NCBI GenBank assembly: GCA_002633005.1
Contig: NMRA01000046.1
Location: forward strand, 1,060,596 to 1,124,595
Length of the DNA stretch: 64,000 nucleotides
Direction: 5' to 3'
Origin: Phoronis australis
Taxonomy: Eukaryota; Phoronida; Phoronidae
The notes under the pieces were generated by a model. That model saw only the letters and a program-made list of their open reading frames with translations. It ran no database searches and was not told the DNA's origin. Within the stretch, counting starts at the first letter, position 1. Every line of letters begins with the position of its first letter. Shown in pieces: positions 12,294 to 25,400 of the stretch. A program made the translations under genes and the position numbers.

Positions 12294-13724
12294 GTTTGTC
12301 TTCAAATCATCAATGGCCTTTCCGCTGCTTAGTGCTCATAAATATGAAAAAAATTTTTAGTGTGTCATCTTTGATTAAATTGCAATTTTCTTATCAAATT
12401 TCAAGTCAGTTAACTTCTGCCCCTGAGTTATTATTAATCATGTATACATCACTCCAGAAGTGACCTTTGCAGCCTGAAAACCATGTCCCTCTGCCCCCAA
12501 CATTGTGTACACACCCCCCCATATCTTGTTGCCCGTTCACGTTACGGTTAAAGCAGTTAAAAATTGTCGTGTGTGAGGCAAACATTGCAAAAATGACATG
12601 AAGGTGCCTGCTAAACATGCTCTGAAAAAGGATGGAATACCAGCGGTATTTCCCTTCTCTTTTTGGTTCTCAACTGTTGGTGCACGTTTTTGAAATGTGA
12701 AGCGTGGCAAGGTGCAATCACTGTAGTGACTTAAGGCTATCATGAAGTTGGTGTCACTCTGTTTGTGTAAAGTCACCCTAGCATCCAAGGCCAGCAACCT
12801 GCACAGTTTTACATCACCCTCCTCACTCATTTTCCATCCATTGCCTATCAAACTAAGGGTAAATCTCACTCAACTATGTTCTACATCACTTAATGACATG
12901 CTGAGACACAGCATACTTGTCCTAGGCAAATGTGTATACCAGTTTTTGGAAATATGCAATTAACTGATGAGCACAATGAATCGTCACACAAACACAGCTG
13001 GTTGGGAATGATTTGGGTGGCAAATGTCACTTCCAGAGTGATGCATGCCTAACCCGAGGGAATTACGACAAACCTTCCAAACTAGGTAATCTCTCAGTTC
13101 CGACAGTTTTTGGAGCCATTGCTATCATGAGAAGTAATTTTTTACATCTCATTTCTTAGGGTTAATAAGCACATTTCTTTATGTACGTAGAAAAAAGTGC
13201 AGCTTAACATTTTTTTCAGACCAGGTTTTATGTAAACATCAAATGATAAATAAGGCTTATGTGATTATTTTGTGGAAATCTTGGAGTGATTATGTCTAAA
13301 AAGCACCCAGGGGGTCTTTTGAAAAATGTGGTTGGTGATGTTGCAAGCTAAAGATCCTCACTTTGTCTGCAGCTTGGCTACTGTAACATAAGTCTAACTA
13401 TCCTTTTCTGCTACTGTAACACAAGTTTAACTATCCTTCTCTTGACAAGGAGTGATCAACTTGAAAAATTATAGCAGTCCTTTTAAAGATCAAAACTTGA
13501 AAATTATTGACGTCTTTCCCGCATCATACAAAAATAATCCTAAAGGAGATCCCATGTTTCCAAAAGAGCTTCCACAAGGGTTTTTTTGTTGGCAGGGCCC
13601 TTCTGAAAATCTCTTTAGTAAATCGTGAAATAATTGGGTTATAATCATGTATTTTAGATTGGTCATAAAGTGGTACTGTCTATGCACATGACTTTGTGCT
13701 GTGACTTATGTATTGTCTGTTATT
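12294..13724. other. No gene seen (putative intron)
   Basis: Several short open frames on both strands, none with a recognisable domain. Around 12490-12530 there is a short C-rich tract. The TA-flanked element begins at 13727. Confidence 0.4.
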
Positions 13725-14129
13725 TACCGTAATCGTTCGGGTTAACGCCCATGCTCAGTTAACCGCCCATCCCCGACTTTAAGTGGATTTTCGATTTAAC
13801 CGCCCACTGCTCGGTTAAGCGCCCCCCTGTGATTTTTGAAGATTTCCAGTTAAGCGCCCACCTCTCGGTTAAGCGCCCATCCCCGGCTTTTAAAGAATGA
13901 AGATTTAGCGCCTAGTGCTAAGGAAACGCGCGAGTCCCCGACTTTTAGAAAAAGATCGATGATCACAATGAGTGCAACGACGCCGGGACACCGAGACGGT
14001 GGTTTAGCAATCTGAATTACAATACAGGTAACGAGTTATTGTCTTGGGTCATGAACTCACTTCAAAACATATTACTTGAACCTTTTTGTCACTTTATTTT
14101 CTTCCCTTGTTTGCAAAGTTTAAGAACGC

Positions 14130-14497
14130 NNNNNNNNNNNNNNNNNNNNNNNNNNNNNNNNNNNNNNNNNNNNNNNNNNNNNNNNNNNNNNNNNNNNNNN
14201 NNNNNNNNNNNNNNNNNNNNNNNNNNNNNNNNNNNNNNNNNNNNNNNNNNNNNNNNNNNNNNNNNNNNNNNNNNNNNNNNNNNNNNNNNNNNNNNNNNNN
14301 NNNNNNNNNNNNNNNNNNNNNNNNNNNNNNNNNNNNNNNNNNNNNNNNNNNNNNNNNNNNNNNNNNNNNNNNNNNNNNNNNNNNNNNNNNNNNNNNNNNN
14401 NNNNNNNNNNNNNNNNNNNNNNNNNNNNNNNNNNNNNNNNNNNNNNNNNNNNNNNNNNNNNNNNNNNNNNNNNNNNNNNNNNNNNNNNNNNNNNNNN
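14130..14497. other. Assembly gap (368 N)
   Basis: A run of Ns inside the TA-flanked element. The flanking sequence matches copy 2 on both sides (near 39755 and 38705). The true missing sequence is therefore probably longer than the gap, unless this copy carries a deletion. Confidence 0.95.
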
Positions 14498-14723
14498 CAC
14501 GATAACCGCGGGACTGAACAGTGCCGCAGTGCGATATTACAAGTGATATAAATAGGATAATCTGGACATCTTGCATGAAAAATAAATGCTTTTCCACCAC
14601 AAAGTTTGGTAAGGTGATCGTTTAGAATAATGAATTGAAACATTGCTGTTTTCTGACATTTTGTAACATATTTATGCAGTTGCTTGAAATTTTATTTTTG
14701 ATCGACGACTGGCTCAACCACCC

Positions 14724-14954
14724 GTGATCCTTGTCTTACTTCTTTGCATAGCATGTTTGGCGCAACGGCAAGAGAGCAGGGCTGTCGAGATAAGACAGCT
14801 AGCCGCAGAACCATACGCTGAAAATGTCATTGAGTCACGGAGTGTCGACTATAACATCCCAAACACAAAAAACAGGAGAGTTAAGTTTTTCAAACTTTTA
14901 TTACAACCAATTTTAAAACTGCTCTCTGACTCAGAACTTGACAGCTACATATAG
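14724..14954 (+). CDS. Small ORF shared by both TA-flanked elements, copy 1
   Basis: A 76-codon frame of unknown function. From about residue 18 on it is nearly identical to the minus-strand frame at 38263-38478: RAVEIRQLAAEPYAENVIES, then SVDYNIPNTKN, ending SELDSYI. Upstream of that the copies differ by a 5-bp indel, so only the last ~58 codons are shared in frame. Amino acid differences in the shared part are few and conservative (for example Asp/Glu). The N terminus here is hydrophobic (ILVLLLCIACLA), but copy 2 lacks it. It could be a remnant of an element gene, a captured host exon, or conserved non-coding sequence that happens to be open. Confidence 0.3.
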   Translation: MILVLLLCIACLAQRQESRAVEIRQLAAEPYAENVIESRSVDYNIPNTKNRRVKFFKLLLQPILKLLSDSELDSYI

Positions 14955-15499
14955 TACGAGACTGTAACCATAAATTTGATGTCTGACCTCTGCAACACGT
15001 GAAGCTTGCACGCGCGCACTTAAGCAGGGTCACATCTTGAAACAGTTTAATTCTAGTGGAGGCTGCGTGGTGACCGGTCGTCTGCGCACCGCAGGACGGC
15101 ACGGGCTATTACTCAGCAATTTTGTAAATTTAATTGTGAATGACTAATCTGAGGGCAAGAGAACCTTTGTTGGGATCATCCACTGTTCACAGTCATTTGG
15201 CGACCTGACGATAAAGCTCTTTGAAAAGGGCTACGCGTTCCGAGTATGATTGTCGTGTCGGGATTTAGATCGCCAGGTAGTTGTCTGTCGTAATAAGCGC
15301 CCATGTTCGGTTAACCGCCCATCCCCTACTTTAGGTGGATTTTTGATTTAACCGCCCACTGCTCAGTTAAGCGCCCTCCCCCGATGTTTTGGATTCGCCA
15401 ATTTAACCGCCCAGGGTGTTTACCCGAACGATTACGGTAGTATAAAATCATGCATTCTAGATATGTGGTTATGATTGCTCTTTGTGGTATCTTTTAAAG

Positions 15500-15594
15500 G
15501 CTGATTTTACCAGTGAAACAGAACGTGAGGCTTGGGAGCGCCTACAAGATGTCAAAAATCTCACCACATCCCTGGACCAGAAGCGCAAATACAG
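15500..15594 (+). CDS. Putative upstream TMC exon 2 (alternative N-terminal segment)
   Basis: The exon follows TCTTTTAAAG and precedes GTTCAT, a weak donor. It enters in phase 0, matching the exon at 12082-12293, and leaves in phase 2. That is exactly the phase needed by the exon at 24224-24296. The peptide is charged and helical, with EREAWERLQDVKNLTTSLDQ in the middle. This suits the cytoplasmic segment ahead of the first membrane span of TMC proteins. It would give an N terminus different from the one encoded at 22512-23227. Confidence 0.5.
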
Positions 15595-17625
15595 GTTCAT
15601 TCATTTGTTATTTCTCTTGCAAAGTGTACGTAATGCCTTTTGCCCTGAAAAACATGGCAGCTCCATCTTGAAGGGTGCTGATAGTTCTTCCCCTAAACAA
15701 AATGGCATTACAGAACTGAATTCATGTTGTAAGCAATATTTACACTTTTCATATCTTGGCCCTTTTCAGTTTAATTTCCCATGTGTTAGAAATTAATACT
15801 AATTGAAGATAAAATGGATATTCATGATGTGTCAGTCAGAAATTTTAAAACTACAATTTTAATACTCAAATGTACATACTCTCAGCTAACTTCAGCCAAG
15901 GGTTCATTGTATTTTCAAGAAGTACCTATACATGCAATTCCTAGTAAATTATTTGTGTATTTTGCAATTATGTGTCTCCAACAAATCTGGAGCTGTCTTG
16001 GTCTAATAAAATACTAGATTATGATATCTGCCACTTGCATCAAGTGGTCACACATGAACTAGTCTAGACACTTGTTTTATTTAGCCTTTCTTCAGTCAAT
16101 GGTAGTGAGTTAAATTTTTATCAAATTTGTGTACATGTGACATTTGTTTTATATATCGGGTATAAGGATAATATATAAGCATTTCATTTTAACATTTTGC
16201 TTTACTGCACAACTTTAGTTGTAATTCAGCAAAACGTGTCCTGTCTCAACATTATCTTTAATATTGTCTTAAATGTCCTGCAGTTGCCACTGTGAGGAGA
16301 GTGCCTCTCATCATGTGGCTAGACAGTGCTGCCCTCTTGTGTCTATAATGCTGGCAACAGGTGGTGTTGCTGTATGAACTGAACAAGAACTCCACTTCAT
16401 GATATAAAGTGTATGTTCAAGTGTTTCAGTTTGAAAATATTTTACTTTTATTTTCAGGAATGCAGTATGATATATTGATTCCTATAAATCAAACTTTTTT
16501 TGGAAATAATCCCTGACTTAATGTTTTTTAGCACAACCTAAAATTGTTTTTTGATCATGGTCTTTGAACGCATTCCTTTTCATTGTCATTTGGTACTTTC
16601 TTTAGTGTTGATGACTTAAGCCGCTGCACTGGCAATGATTTTTCTCTTTCTGACCTGAGCGTTATGAATTGATAAAATTTGCCATTAGTGTCACGTGTGA
16701 GAGATGGTCAGACATAAATACTGTAAATGACACATTGTGTGATTAATCTGTCACTGATAACGACTAATAATTTAAACAAGGAAATGAGAACCACTTATTC
16801 CTTGCTGATTGCCTGTAAAACTTTATTTTACACTATCTATATGTTAATCCCCTAAGTGCCATTCTGTAACTAACCTCTAAGGCTCTGAGACAACCGGACT
16901 GACTGTTCCAAAACTCTGTGTGGTGGGATTGACTTGACATTCAGCACAAAGCCACTGCTCCTTTATTTTTTGTGTGCCTTCAGAAACTCTTGAAAAAGTC
17001 CATTTTTTCAAACCCCTTGTCCTGACATTCAAGTCATGTGTCTCATCCTGGCTGATAAGTAACAAAATGTGGGGTGTTTTCTAATCTCCCTAGCCTTGCT
17101 CTAAACTTAGGGTGTTCTTGAGATGCATTTCAACATTGTTCTGTGTGCCAGCTTTGTGCATGATGCAGCATTGTGCCAGTTTCTTGCTCAAGACCGTATT
17201 GTCTTTGTAATTGCCCCCTTCTAATCATTTCCTCGTAAAATCGTTGAATGTTGTTTTCTCAACATTGTGAGTGTCTGATGCCAGGTCCAGCGGCAATGTT
17301 ACTATATAATGTGCACATAATTGCCATGTCTTTTATTTGGATCATCTTGAAAATTATGGAATCATTATAACCAATATTTTGAAATACAAAAATTTGTTTC
17401 TGGTTATCTGTGTCATTAACTTTAAATAGATTCCTTGTAAGTCAAAGAGAAGAATCTGATTCTAAAATTTTGTTTTCTCTCAATGTGGCTCAGTTTATTA
17501 CGCATGACAAATAAGTTACTGTCAGTGTTTGTACTATTTCATGGTATTATAGATTTCATTGCTGGTTATAATTGTGTTCTGTGTTATAACTCTGCATTCT
17601 ATAAACCTCTGCTATATATGTCACC

Positions 17626-17749
17626 ATGACCTCAGCGCAGTTCATGAGTTCTAGTTTCATTCTAATAATATCGGACTATTCTCTGTCGCCTCCAACCACA
17701 GACTATCATATGACATCACCTGCCAACTCTTCATCTACATCAGCTTATG
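17626..17749 (+). CDS. Possible 5' exon or upstream ORF of the TMC locus
   Basis: An ATG in good context (TCACCATGA) opens a frame that runs 41 codons plus one base to a strong donor, TATG|GTAAGTAG. An in-frame stop precedes the ATG. The peptide is Ser/Thr/Pro-rich (SPPTTDYHMTSPANSSSTSA). Spliced to the acceptor at 22497, the frame would end at TGA 22517-22519, overlapping the main ATG at 22512. It could therefore be an upstream ORF in a spliced 5' UTR. It may instead join an exon I did not find. Confidence 0.3.
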
Positions 17750-19173
17750 GTAAGTAGGTTTATTGCAACAATTATGAGACAGCAGCTAATTTAGTTCCTA
17801 GTCATAGTGAATCTGCGCCTGTGCTGTTACCTTCTGATGTTTTCCTTTTAATCATAAAAAATAGCGTTGAAATTTCTAAGTAGAACTATTATAAAGTTCA
17901 CAGTAAGTTTAAGGTATGATAGTAAGGTAAATACAGGAATTGTTTCTGGTCAAGTTGTTCAAAATAGATATATGCTGTTGAGTGGAGTCATTCAAATTGT
18001 TCACATTGCATGTCATACCAGGGTAAGCAACAATGAGGTTGTGATGTCTTTTTAATCCATTTTATACCACAGGGAACAAATAGGTAAGCCAACTTTAGCA
18101 TGTGTCATCTTACTAATGTCCTATCAGGAAATCTCTGCATGTAACAATATTCGCAATAATTTCAGAAGAAAAAAGAATGGCACTAGATTGTTATATCCAG
18201 CATCAAAAGCAATGCCAAGCGACCATTTCTGCTTTTGATAAATTCTGCTTTGTAAATTGTTTCTTTGCCAAACTATTGGTGAATAGACTCATGGAATGTT
18301 GATTTCCCCAACATTTTGTTTGACAGTTGTAAGTGAGGAGACACATGGACGAGTTAGTCTCGCCATCTAGTGACTGACGGAATGGGCATTTTGTCATATT
18401 TCACTACAAAAAGTTCAGCATGATTTGTACTGTAAAGCTGTCATGAAACATTTTTTGTTAGAATTTACGTGATCTGTAGCAAGGTATGTCGAGTGACGGT
18501 AATTGTAAATACATTTTGGAATGACGGAACTCAATAAAAATAAATCCGTATTTTCTTGTCAAAACAGTACGATGTCCTGGAGGGTAGGGGCAATGATATT
18601 GACGACTTTCATACATCGCACATGCGGTTTGGGTGATAATGGTTTGTTATGTTTGTTTTATAGCCTGCCATATTTTTTAAGTACTGTGAATATCAAAGAT
18701 TTATCAAGTACTATGAATGAAGTATTAAAAATTTCACAGCAGACAAATTTTATTATCAAGTTGCAAGGAATTTAATCCCGCTGTTACCAGGCTGAATGAG
18801 GATATTGAGAAAAGTCTTTTTGGTTACCCCAATAATTGCCTGATCGTTATCTACAGCCAAGTGCTAGATTTTAAGGGAAATGACCATATTTCCTACGTCC
18901 TATTGCCTATTTTTTCGACTCACCTACCAGATGCAAATGCTATTGAAAGAAATTGTGTTTTAAAAAAATAGTACTTCGGTGCACAGAGGACATGACATTA
19001 CTTTGAATTTCAGATGTCTGAAAAATGGTTTGGGAAAACATCTCCCTAGGCCTCATTGAAAACCTGTACGAATCCCATGGCAGGAAATTGCACAAATTTG
19101 TGAATGATACTAGAGCTTGGTGCAAGTCAATTTAAGACGCCAAGCTTGCGAATTAATTGTATAGTAATTGCTG

Positions 19174-19250
19174 AGATCACCCATTCCGGGAATCAAACCA
19201 GAGTCCCCTGACAAGTGTTCTAACTATTCGGCTAATAGACAAGTGCCCGT
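19174..19250 (-). repeat. tRNA-like SINE remnant
   Basis: On the minus strand TAGCCGAATAGTTAGA (A-box-like) is followed by GGTTTGATTCC (B-box-like, 19189-19199). No complete cloverleaf was found. Confidence 0.4.
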
Positions 19251-22200
19251 TAGGAAGTGATAAACATAGGTGCATTATATGATTCACTTTTTGAGTCTGC
19301 TCAGTGAGACCTCCGACTCGGTGCGTCTTTGGCTTCGTACTTTCGATAAAGTTATAACTACTTTTTCAATTTGTGGGTGACGGTTTGAAAATAAGATTTG
19401 TTTTTGTCAAGTTACTGTGTGAATTTTAAGTTTAGAATTGGTAAATACATTTTCTTTGTAAATGAATCATTGAGGATTGTCTGATTGTACTGTAACCTAT
19501 ATTCTGGAAAGTAGGTCACTCAAAGATCTAAATTATTGATAATTTTTAATCAGAAAGTACAAATATTTCTATTTTTCAGTTATAGTTTATTTTATTTGAT
19601 ATTGGGAATTGTAATTAGGTAAAACAGCTTATAAGATCTTGAGCATGCTAACATATTAAAAGTTGAGTAGCACTTTAATTCAATATAATTGTTACTAAAT
19701 ATACTGTATATATGTATGTATATAAGACAAGTGCTTTAATTTGCACATTGCTTTGTTTGTTGTCATTTTGGCAAGTAACCACTTCTGTGCCAATATTTTA
19801 TGTAAAATTATGGCCACTTGCTGTAGTGGAGTTTTGGAAATTGATAATTTTAGGTATTATTTAGTGTGAAATAACTGAAGAATTATTTTGTCTGTTGTAT
19901 TTCTGTGGACATGACATAAAAGCATCTTAATGTTTCTGTATCATGAGGACTAAAAATAGTGCACTGACTTATATTTCATAGCTTGTAATTATTTTACCAA
20001 TTTTTCTGTAACGACAACGCAAACAGTTTGGTGTCATTTTCAACCGTGCCCGGTACACATAGGTTGATCTACACAGAGGTTGTTCTAGTTAGAGGTTGAT
20101 CCAGTCAGAATTGTATTGGCAGCTTATTTGCTTTGTTCTCTTTCTGAAAGTTATTGTACAAGGTGTTAATTTATGTTCATCATTACCACAATCCGAAGTA
20201 TTTCATGTGATGATATTGACCATTTATGACAATGGATAACCTGTTATATTTTTCTAAAAGAACAAGCGTTTCTGATTTAAACAGAGCAAATCTTGTTAGA
20301 TTTGTGTAGGATGTTTACTCAAGACCCCTGGATTCATTTGTTAGAATTTGACCTGAAAATTCTTTTTACCAGGCATAACACATTCTTTTAGGCTGTTGCC
20401 ATTCATTTTTCTTTTGTTTGCTATTGGAGGTAACTTGCTTTTGATGTTTATCTGTGTAGACATTAGGACTAAAGCAAAAAGAAACCCTTGAATTGGGGAA
20501 GGGCATAACAGGAAATACTTTATGAAGCTCAGGTATCACCCTTTAAGCCCTGTCTAGAGGCCTGAATCTTAACCTGCCTGGAACTGATAATAGCCATGGC
20601 AATGTCGTCATAAGGTTCAATGGGAAGGGACTATATTTCAATCAAGAGTTTACCCAGTGGCTGATCTCATATTGAGTTAGTGAAACAAGTAGAAAGTAAG
20701 TATTGTCTACCTTCTACCTATTAGATTGAGTTACTTCATTTGATATAGATTCACACATACTGCATTGACTTGAAAACTAAGTTATATTATAAAGTTAATT
20801 TGCATGCATTACAGTGACTTGAAACTACAACGTATTGAGATAAATAGTAGAGTACTTATTGGTTAATAATCCTGTATGAATTTTTGTTGTTTCCTACTTA
20901 AGTTACAGATCTGTGGAAGTTATCACTTACGGTGATCCCTGATTATGTTTCCTCCACTGGGTAATAGGCGTTATTCAAAGACTGCTTGATTCTCAGATTT
21001 GGGACCATGGTCAGTAACAGGTGGTTCTGGGTTCTTATTTAAGGCCATCATCTACTTGTGTCTAAGGTCCCTATTTGTTGTTGAGATTCAACTGGTTGAG
21101 TTTGTTTAGTCACTGGGTGTATATTAGTACAGAACAAATAGGTCTGTGAATATTCTGAGGGCACTCCATGTGAAATCTCTTAAAGGGGTGAGGATATGGT
21201 AACACCGTGCCATTTTTGACATGACTCGCTCGTATGAATTGATCTTTGCTGTAGTTCGACATTTTGTTGTTATGTAAGACAGATTTTAAGATTTTGCACT
21301 TTGGTAGCGCAGTTCATGATCACTAATGCTAATTAAATTAGTAATTAAAATATGAATTATCAATTTCACGATTTGTGTCATGCTGTTTGTCAGTTTTAAT
21401 ATGTTAAGTTGATTCAGCTGTTTTTATAAAATTACATTTTTATTTGCTCTTTAAATGTAATTACAAAGGCTGAGTTCAAATTTGAAAGTATTTTTGTGGC
21501 AAGTGAAATTTTACTGTGGTTGGGTCAAAGTTCAATTACAGTGCTTAATTGTAATTTGTGGCAATTGACGTTAGGGGCATGATGTGGCAGCACCAATATC
21601 TTTTGCTCTAGGTGGCGATAATCCTACCAGGAACCCCCGACTGTATTTCTTCATCTTCTACCGATGTTGTGCTAATATTATACCTGAAGGTCGCGTACAT
21701 TTCCAGTCTCATGGGGAATCTCAGGCACATGATTTACAACTTTAAACTCTTTATGTAATGTGAATATTGATTAGGTGACAGTGTGCAGCAAAAATATTGG
21801 CAGTAAAATCTCACTGATTCAGGGCAAGTGCAGTGTTATTTTCTCATTTAGTTTTGATGTGGTAAAACAGAATGTATTTGATCACCCTTAAGAGAAATAA
21901 ACGTGTTTATCTACTAACTTAGGCAGAAATTGATATCTAAAATGTACTGCTTTGTACTGTTGTTATCAGAAGGTTTTGATCAGTGAGTGAAATTTTGCAC
22001 ATGACACAGTTTACTGAATACAGTTAATGGATCTAAGGTAAACATTAGAATGTAATTTGGCATTTAATTTCAAATGCTCTGCAAAAGTGTATGTCCTTAG
22101 TTTTAACTCAGGCAGATAAATAAGGATAAATTTAGGGTGCATACTTGGTTTTAGAAATAGCGTACTTGTCTGAATTTATGCCTAGGGTGGTAAAATTGGA

Positions 22201-22496
22201 GTACTAGAGTTTCTAAAAATTGGGTACTAAATTTGGAACAAGTTCCGACCTTGAGGAAAATAATTTTTCACTGTCCCAAATTGGATAATTTTTACCATAA
22301 AAGGTTATTTCTGTACCAGAAGGGGATGTGCTGCTTAGAAACTCTTAACTGTTCATTACTCAAAGGTAAGCAAGTTTCCTATATGTTGAGACTGGCTTTT
22401 ATAAAAGCATGATTGATTGATTGTATAATTCTCTTATTGCTCGGTGTCTAGTTTTTACAGTTGAAACGTTACATCTTTATATCATTTCATTTCCAG

Positions 22497-25400
22497 TTGG
22501 CATACTAAAAGATGGCTGACTTTGAGCCTGCTGCAGACTATGGGGATGACATGGTGTTGATGCACCACCAAAACATTCCCACAAGGGCTCACCGTAGACA
22601 CCAGTATGTGCACCCTGAAACTGACAACCATCGCCGTGTTAACGGGTACCATCCAAGTAATGAACGCCCTGTTGGTCTACGAAGGTGGGATAATGGCGAT
22701 GACTGGGTGGCTAGATCGGGATTACCAAATCAGCCGCATCTTCAATCTCCACAATATGCTTGGGCCTTTGATAACCAAGCTTTTGACGGCCATGTCACTG
22801 ATGGTGTACAGAGTTACCAGCAAAAGCAGCCCATTGATTACGGGCAGCACCCATCACACAGACCGAATGAGTTGGATTATGCACAACACCAAGTCAGTGA
22901 AGTGCCACCTTTGGGTCGTCACTACAAGAAGCACAATGTTCATGACTATAACAACGTGCAGCGAGGAATGCACAGTTTTAACCAGTCACAGCTACCATTG
23001 CGTCATCAGGAATCTGCATTTGAGAATGAGGCTTTTGAAGGTGACATGAGTGAAAGACCAGCACGTGTGATGAGAGCGCTAGGTGATGGTCACAGTGTTG
23101 AAGATTATCTTCCCAGCTATATGGAGCGTAGAAAGTCCAGACAGAGGCGCAAGTCTGTAAAGGCTGAAGAGCCTGAAATGGAGCTCATCAGGCACCTGTC
23201 AGCTCATCAACAGGCTGAGCTCTACAGGTATAAGGGTAGAGATATTGGCTAGCATTTTTCACATTTGGAGCTGTTTTTCTTGAATGTTTAACCGTGCATG
23301 CATTTGTTATATATTTTATCTTGTTTATAGAGTGTACGTATCTCTAAAGCAGTTGAGTGTTGTTATATGGCTTTATAGTTAGCCTGATAGGCTCTCTTTC
23401 AAAAAGCTTTCTGTTTGATCCCCAATTGCTTCAGTCACATCTATGTCATTTCATTTGCATTAATGCACTGAACATAGCTTTTTTAATGAGTACCGACCAT
23501 GGGAAGAGAACTGTAATGTTGCATCCACGAAAAAGTTTGGAATCTGTTGTCTGCTACAGAAAATGCACTTAGCTACCAAATGAATGAAGCTGATGGTTTG
23601 CAAAGATTTTTATGATTTGTAGATAAGGGGCCCATTCCAAGAAATTTACTCATTAAGTTCATTTTTGACTTCAAGTCTAAGATTTGCCTCAAATTTTAAA
23701 CTTTGAAACTTCCACATCCAGTAAGTCAAAATTAAGACAAGACTTGAGTCAAACTTAAGATTTCTTTCTTAAAACGGACTCGAGACAAAAGTTTTATCTT
23801 AAAATCGGCTGAAATTTAAGATTTGTCTTGGCTAAGTCAGTTTTGTTGGATTGGGCCCAAGAACTGTAAATATGTATAAATGTAGTAACTTCCCTCTCAT
23901 GTATAATTGATTTGACAGTGACTGTTGTGGAGGAATGTGAGGAACATTGTAATACTATGCATTTGTTTTACATTCAAGGAAAACTTTCTTGTAACATTTA
24001 AATCGAGGAAGCCAAGATAAAATATACAAGTCCAACTATCCCATTTTAGTGTCTTGTTGTCTTGTCATATCATCCACCTCACAGCTTTGGCCCCTGTGTA
24101 GTGCTTGAGCAAGTGTCACCCACTGATAGCGTTGAGACAGGATCCTTTGCTTGGAGTTGTTGGAGATATTTGCCTCAACTTTATTTAGTAATGTGAGACA
24201 TTGATTATTTTGTCAATGAATAGGTCCAACTTGATGAAAGCTCAAGTAACTGGCGGTGGCGATGAACTAGACGCTCTCAAGTACAAAAGCACAAAGGTGA
24301 GGGTTTGTGAAACATAATACTCTAAAGACAACTCTTATTTATAATCACTGAGGTTTGAAACTGAAAGTGAAAATAAAACAGTGTAGGCATTTTTGCCACT
24401 TGACTTTTAGGATGATGGGAGTTGCTTGAACTAAAGTATTATTCTAATGTTTCTTAGATTTTTTTATATGTGCCTTTTTAATGGTTTTCAAAGTTGTTAG
24501 CTTTTGTGCGTGACTTTTTATCTTTTTATTATGGGTTAACAAATTTGTTATCAGTGCAATTCACCCTCAGATGTTTGGTTTGTCATTAAATAAATTTATT
24601 CAGTCTCATAAATTGCAATCTACAGACTTAGTATCTAGTCTTGAGTTCACAGCTCAAAAGCTTGGTCATGATATTTATTGGGACTTTGATATTACATATT
24701 GCATATAATTTCATAAACCTTGTGAAATTGTTAAAATGTCACCTGTCATTGTTTACAATGTGTATGTTAAGGTGTAGATTGACATATATTAAAGATGCAT
24801 CACGAGTCAATTACACTTTACAAATGCAACTTTTTCCTTTCCACCAGTTGCACTGTTTAGTTAAGGAATATTCACAGCATATTTTGGAAAATTTGGCGAT
24901 AGTCACTTACAACAGTCCCGCATGAAAACCAGTTTTCTCTACTGAATAACGGGCATCTAACTGGTTCTCGAAATACAGACCCCTGTTAATGACTACTGCT
25001 GACAATTTAATAAAGTACGGCACAATATACCAAGAGTTCCTTTACAATTTTTAACTTTTTCAAGTTGTGAATCTTCTGTGTTGAGATGAAAGAGAGTGTG
25101 CAAACTCTTGATTGTTTTAAGAAAAGTTTAGGGCTGATCTATTGTTACCTTATTTGTAGGCATATCGCAACTTAAAGGTCAAAACAAATGAATTCCTCAG
25201 TCACTTAGAAATTTGGGGAGGATCATTTAAAGAAATAGAAGGTAAGCAGAGCCACTTTAAGTAGTAATCTTACCTCCAAGTTGGTATTGCATCTTTAATA
25301 ATGATCATGTAGCAAAATTAACACTACAGGTGTCAGCACTACTCATTTTTGCAGTTCACGTTGTTAATAAAATGCAGATTTACAACCATCGAGGAACTTC

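Larger units (their letters stand above)
13727..15437 (+). mobile_element. TA-flanked inverted-repeat DNA element, copy 1
   Basis: The left end CCGTAATCGTTCGGGTTAAC and the right end GTTTACCCGAACGATTACGG are inverted repeats, flanked by TA at 13725-13726 and 15438-15439. A TA target duplication is typical of the Tc1/mariner/pogo group. Inside each end lie repeated GGTTAA(G/C)CGCCCA words, alternating in register, which form a subterminal repeat zone of about 150-200 bp. No transposase is visible, so the copy is non-autonomous. A short ORF near 14760-14954 is shared with copy 2. An N gap (14130-14497) replaces a stretch that is about 1.04 kb long in copy 2 (37749-40153). Confidence 0.85.
15595..22496. 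other. Long gene-poor stretch within the TMC 5' region
   Basis: Nothing clearly coding apart from the exon-like frame at 17626-17749. A tRNA-like SINE remnant lies at 19174-19250. The sequence is AT-rich with no large repeats. It probably forms intron or promoter space for the alternative TMC 5' ends. Confidence 0.4.

Noticed and set aside
14039-14643. Open frames of 126-184 codons across 14039-14643
   Set aside because: They are mostly the N gap and carry no information.
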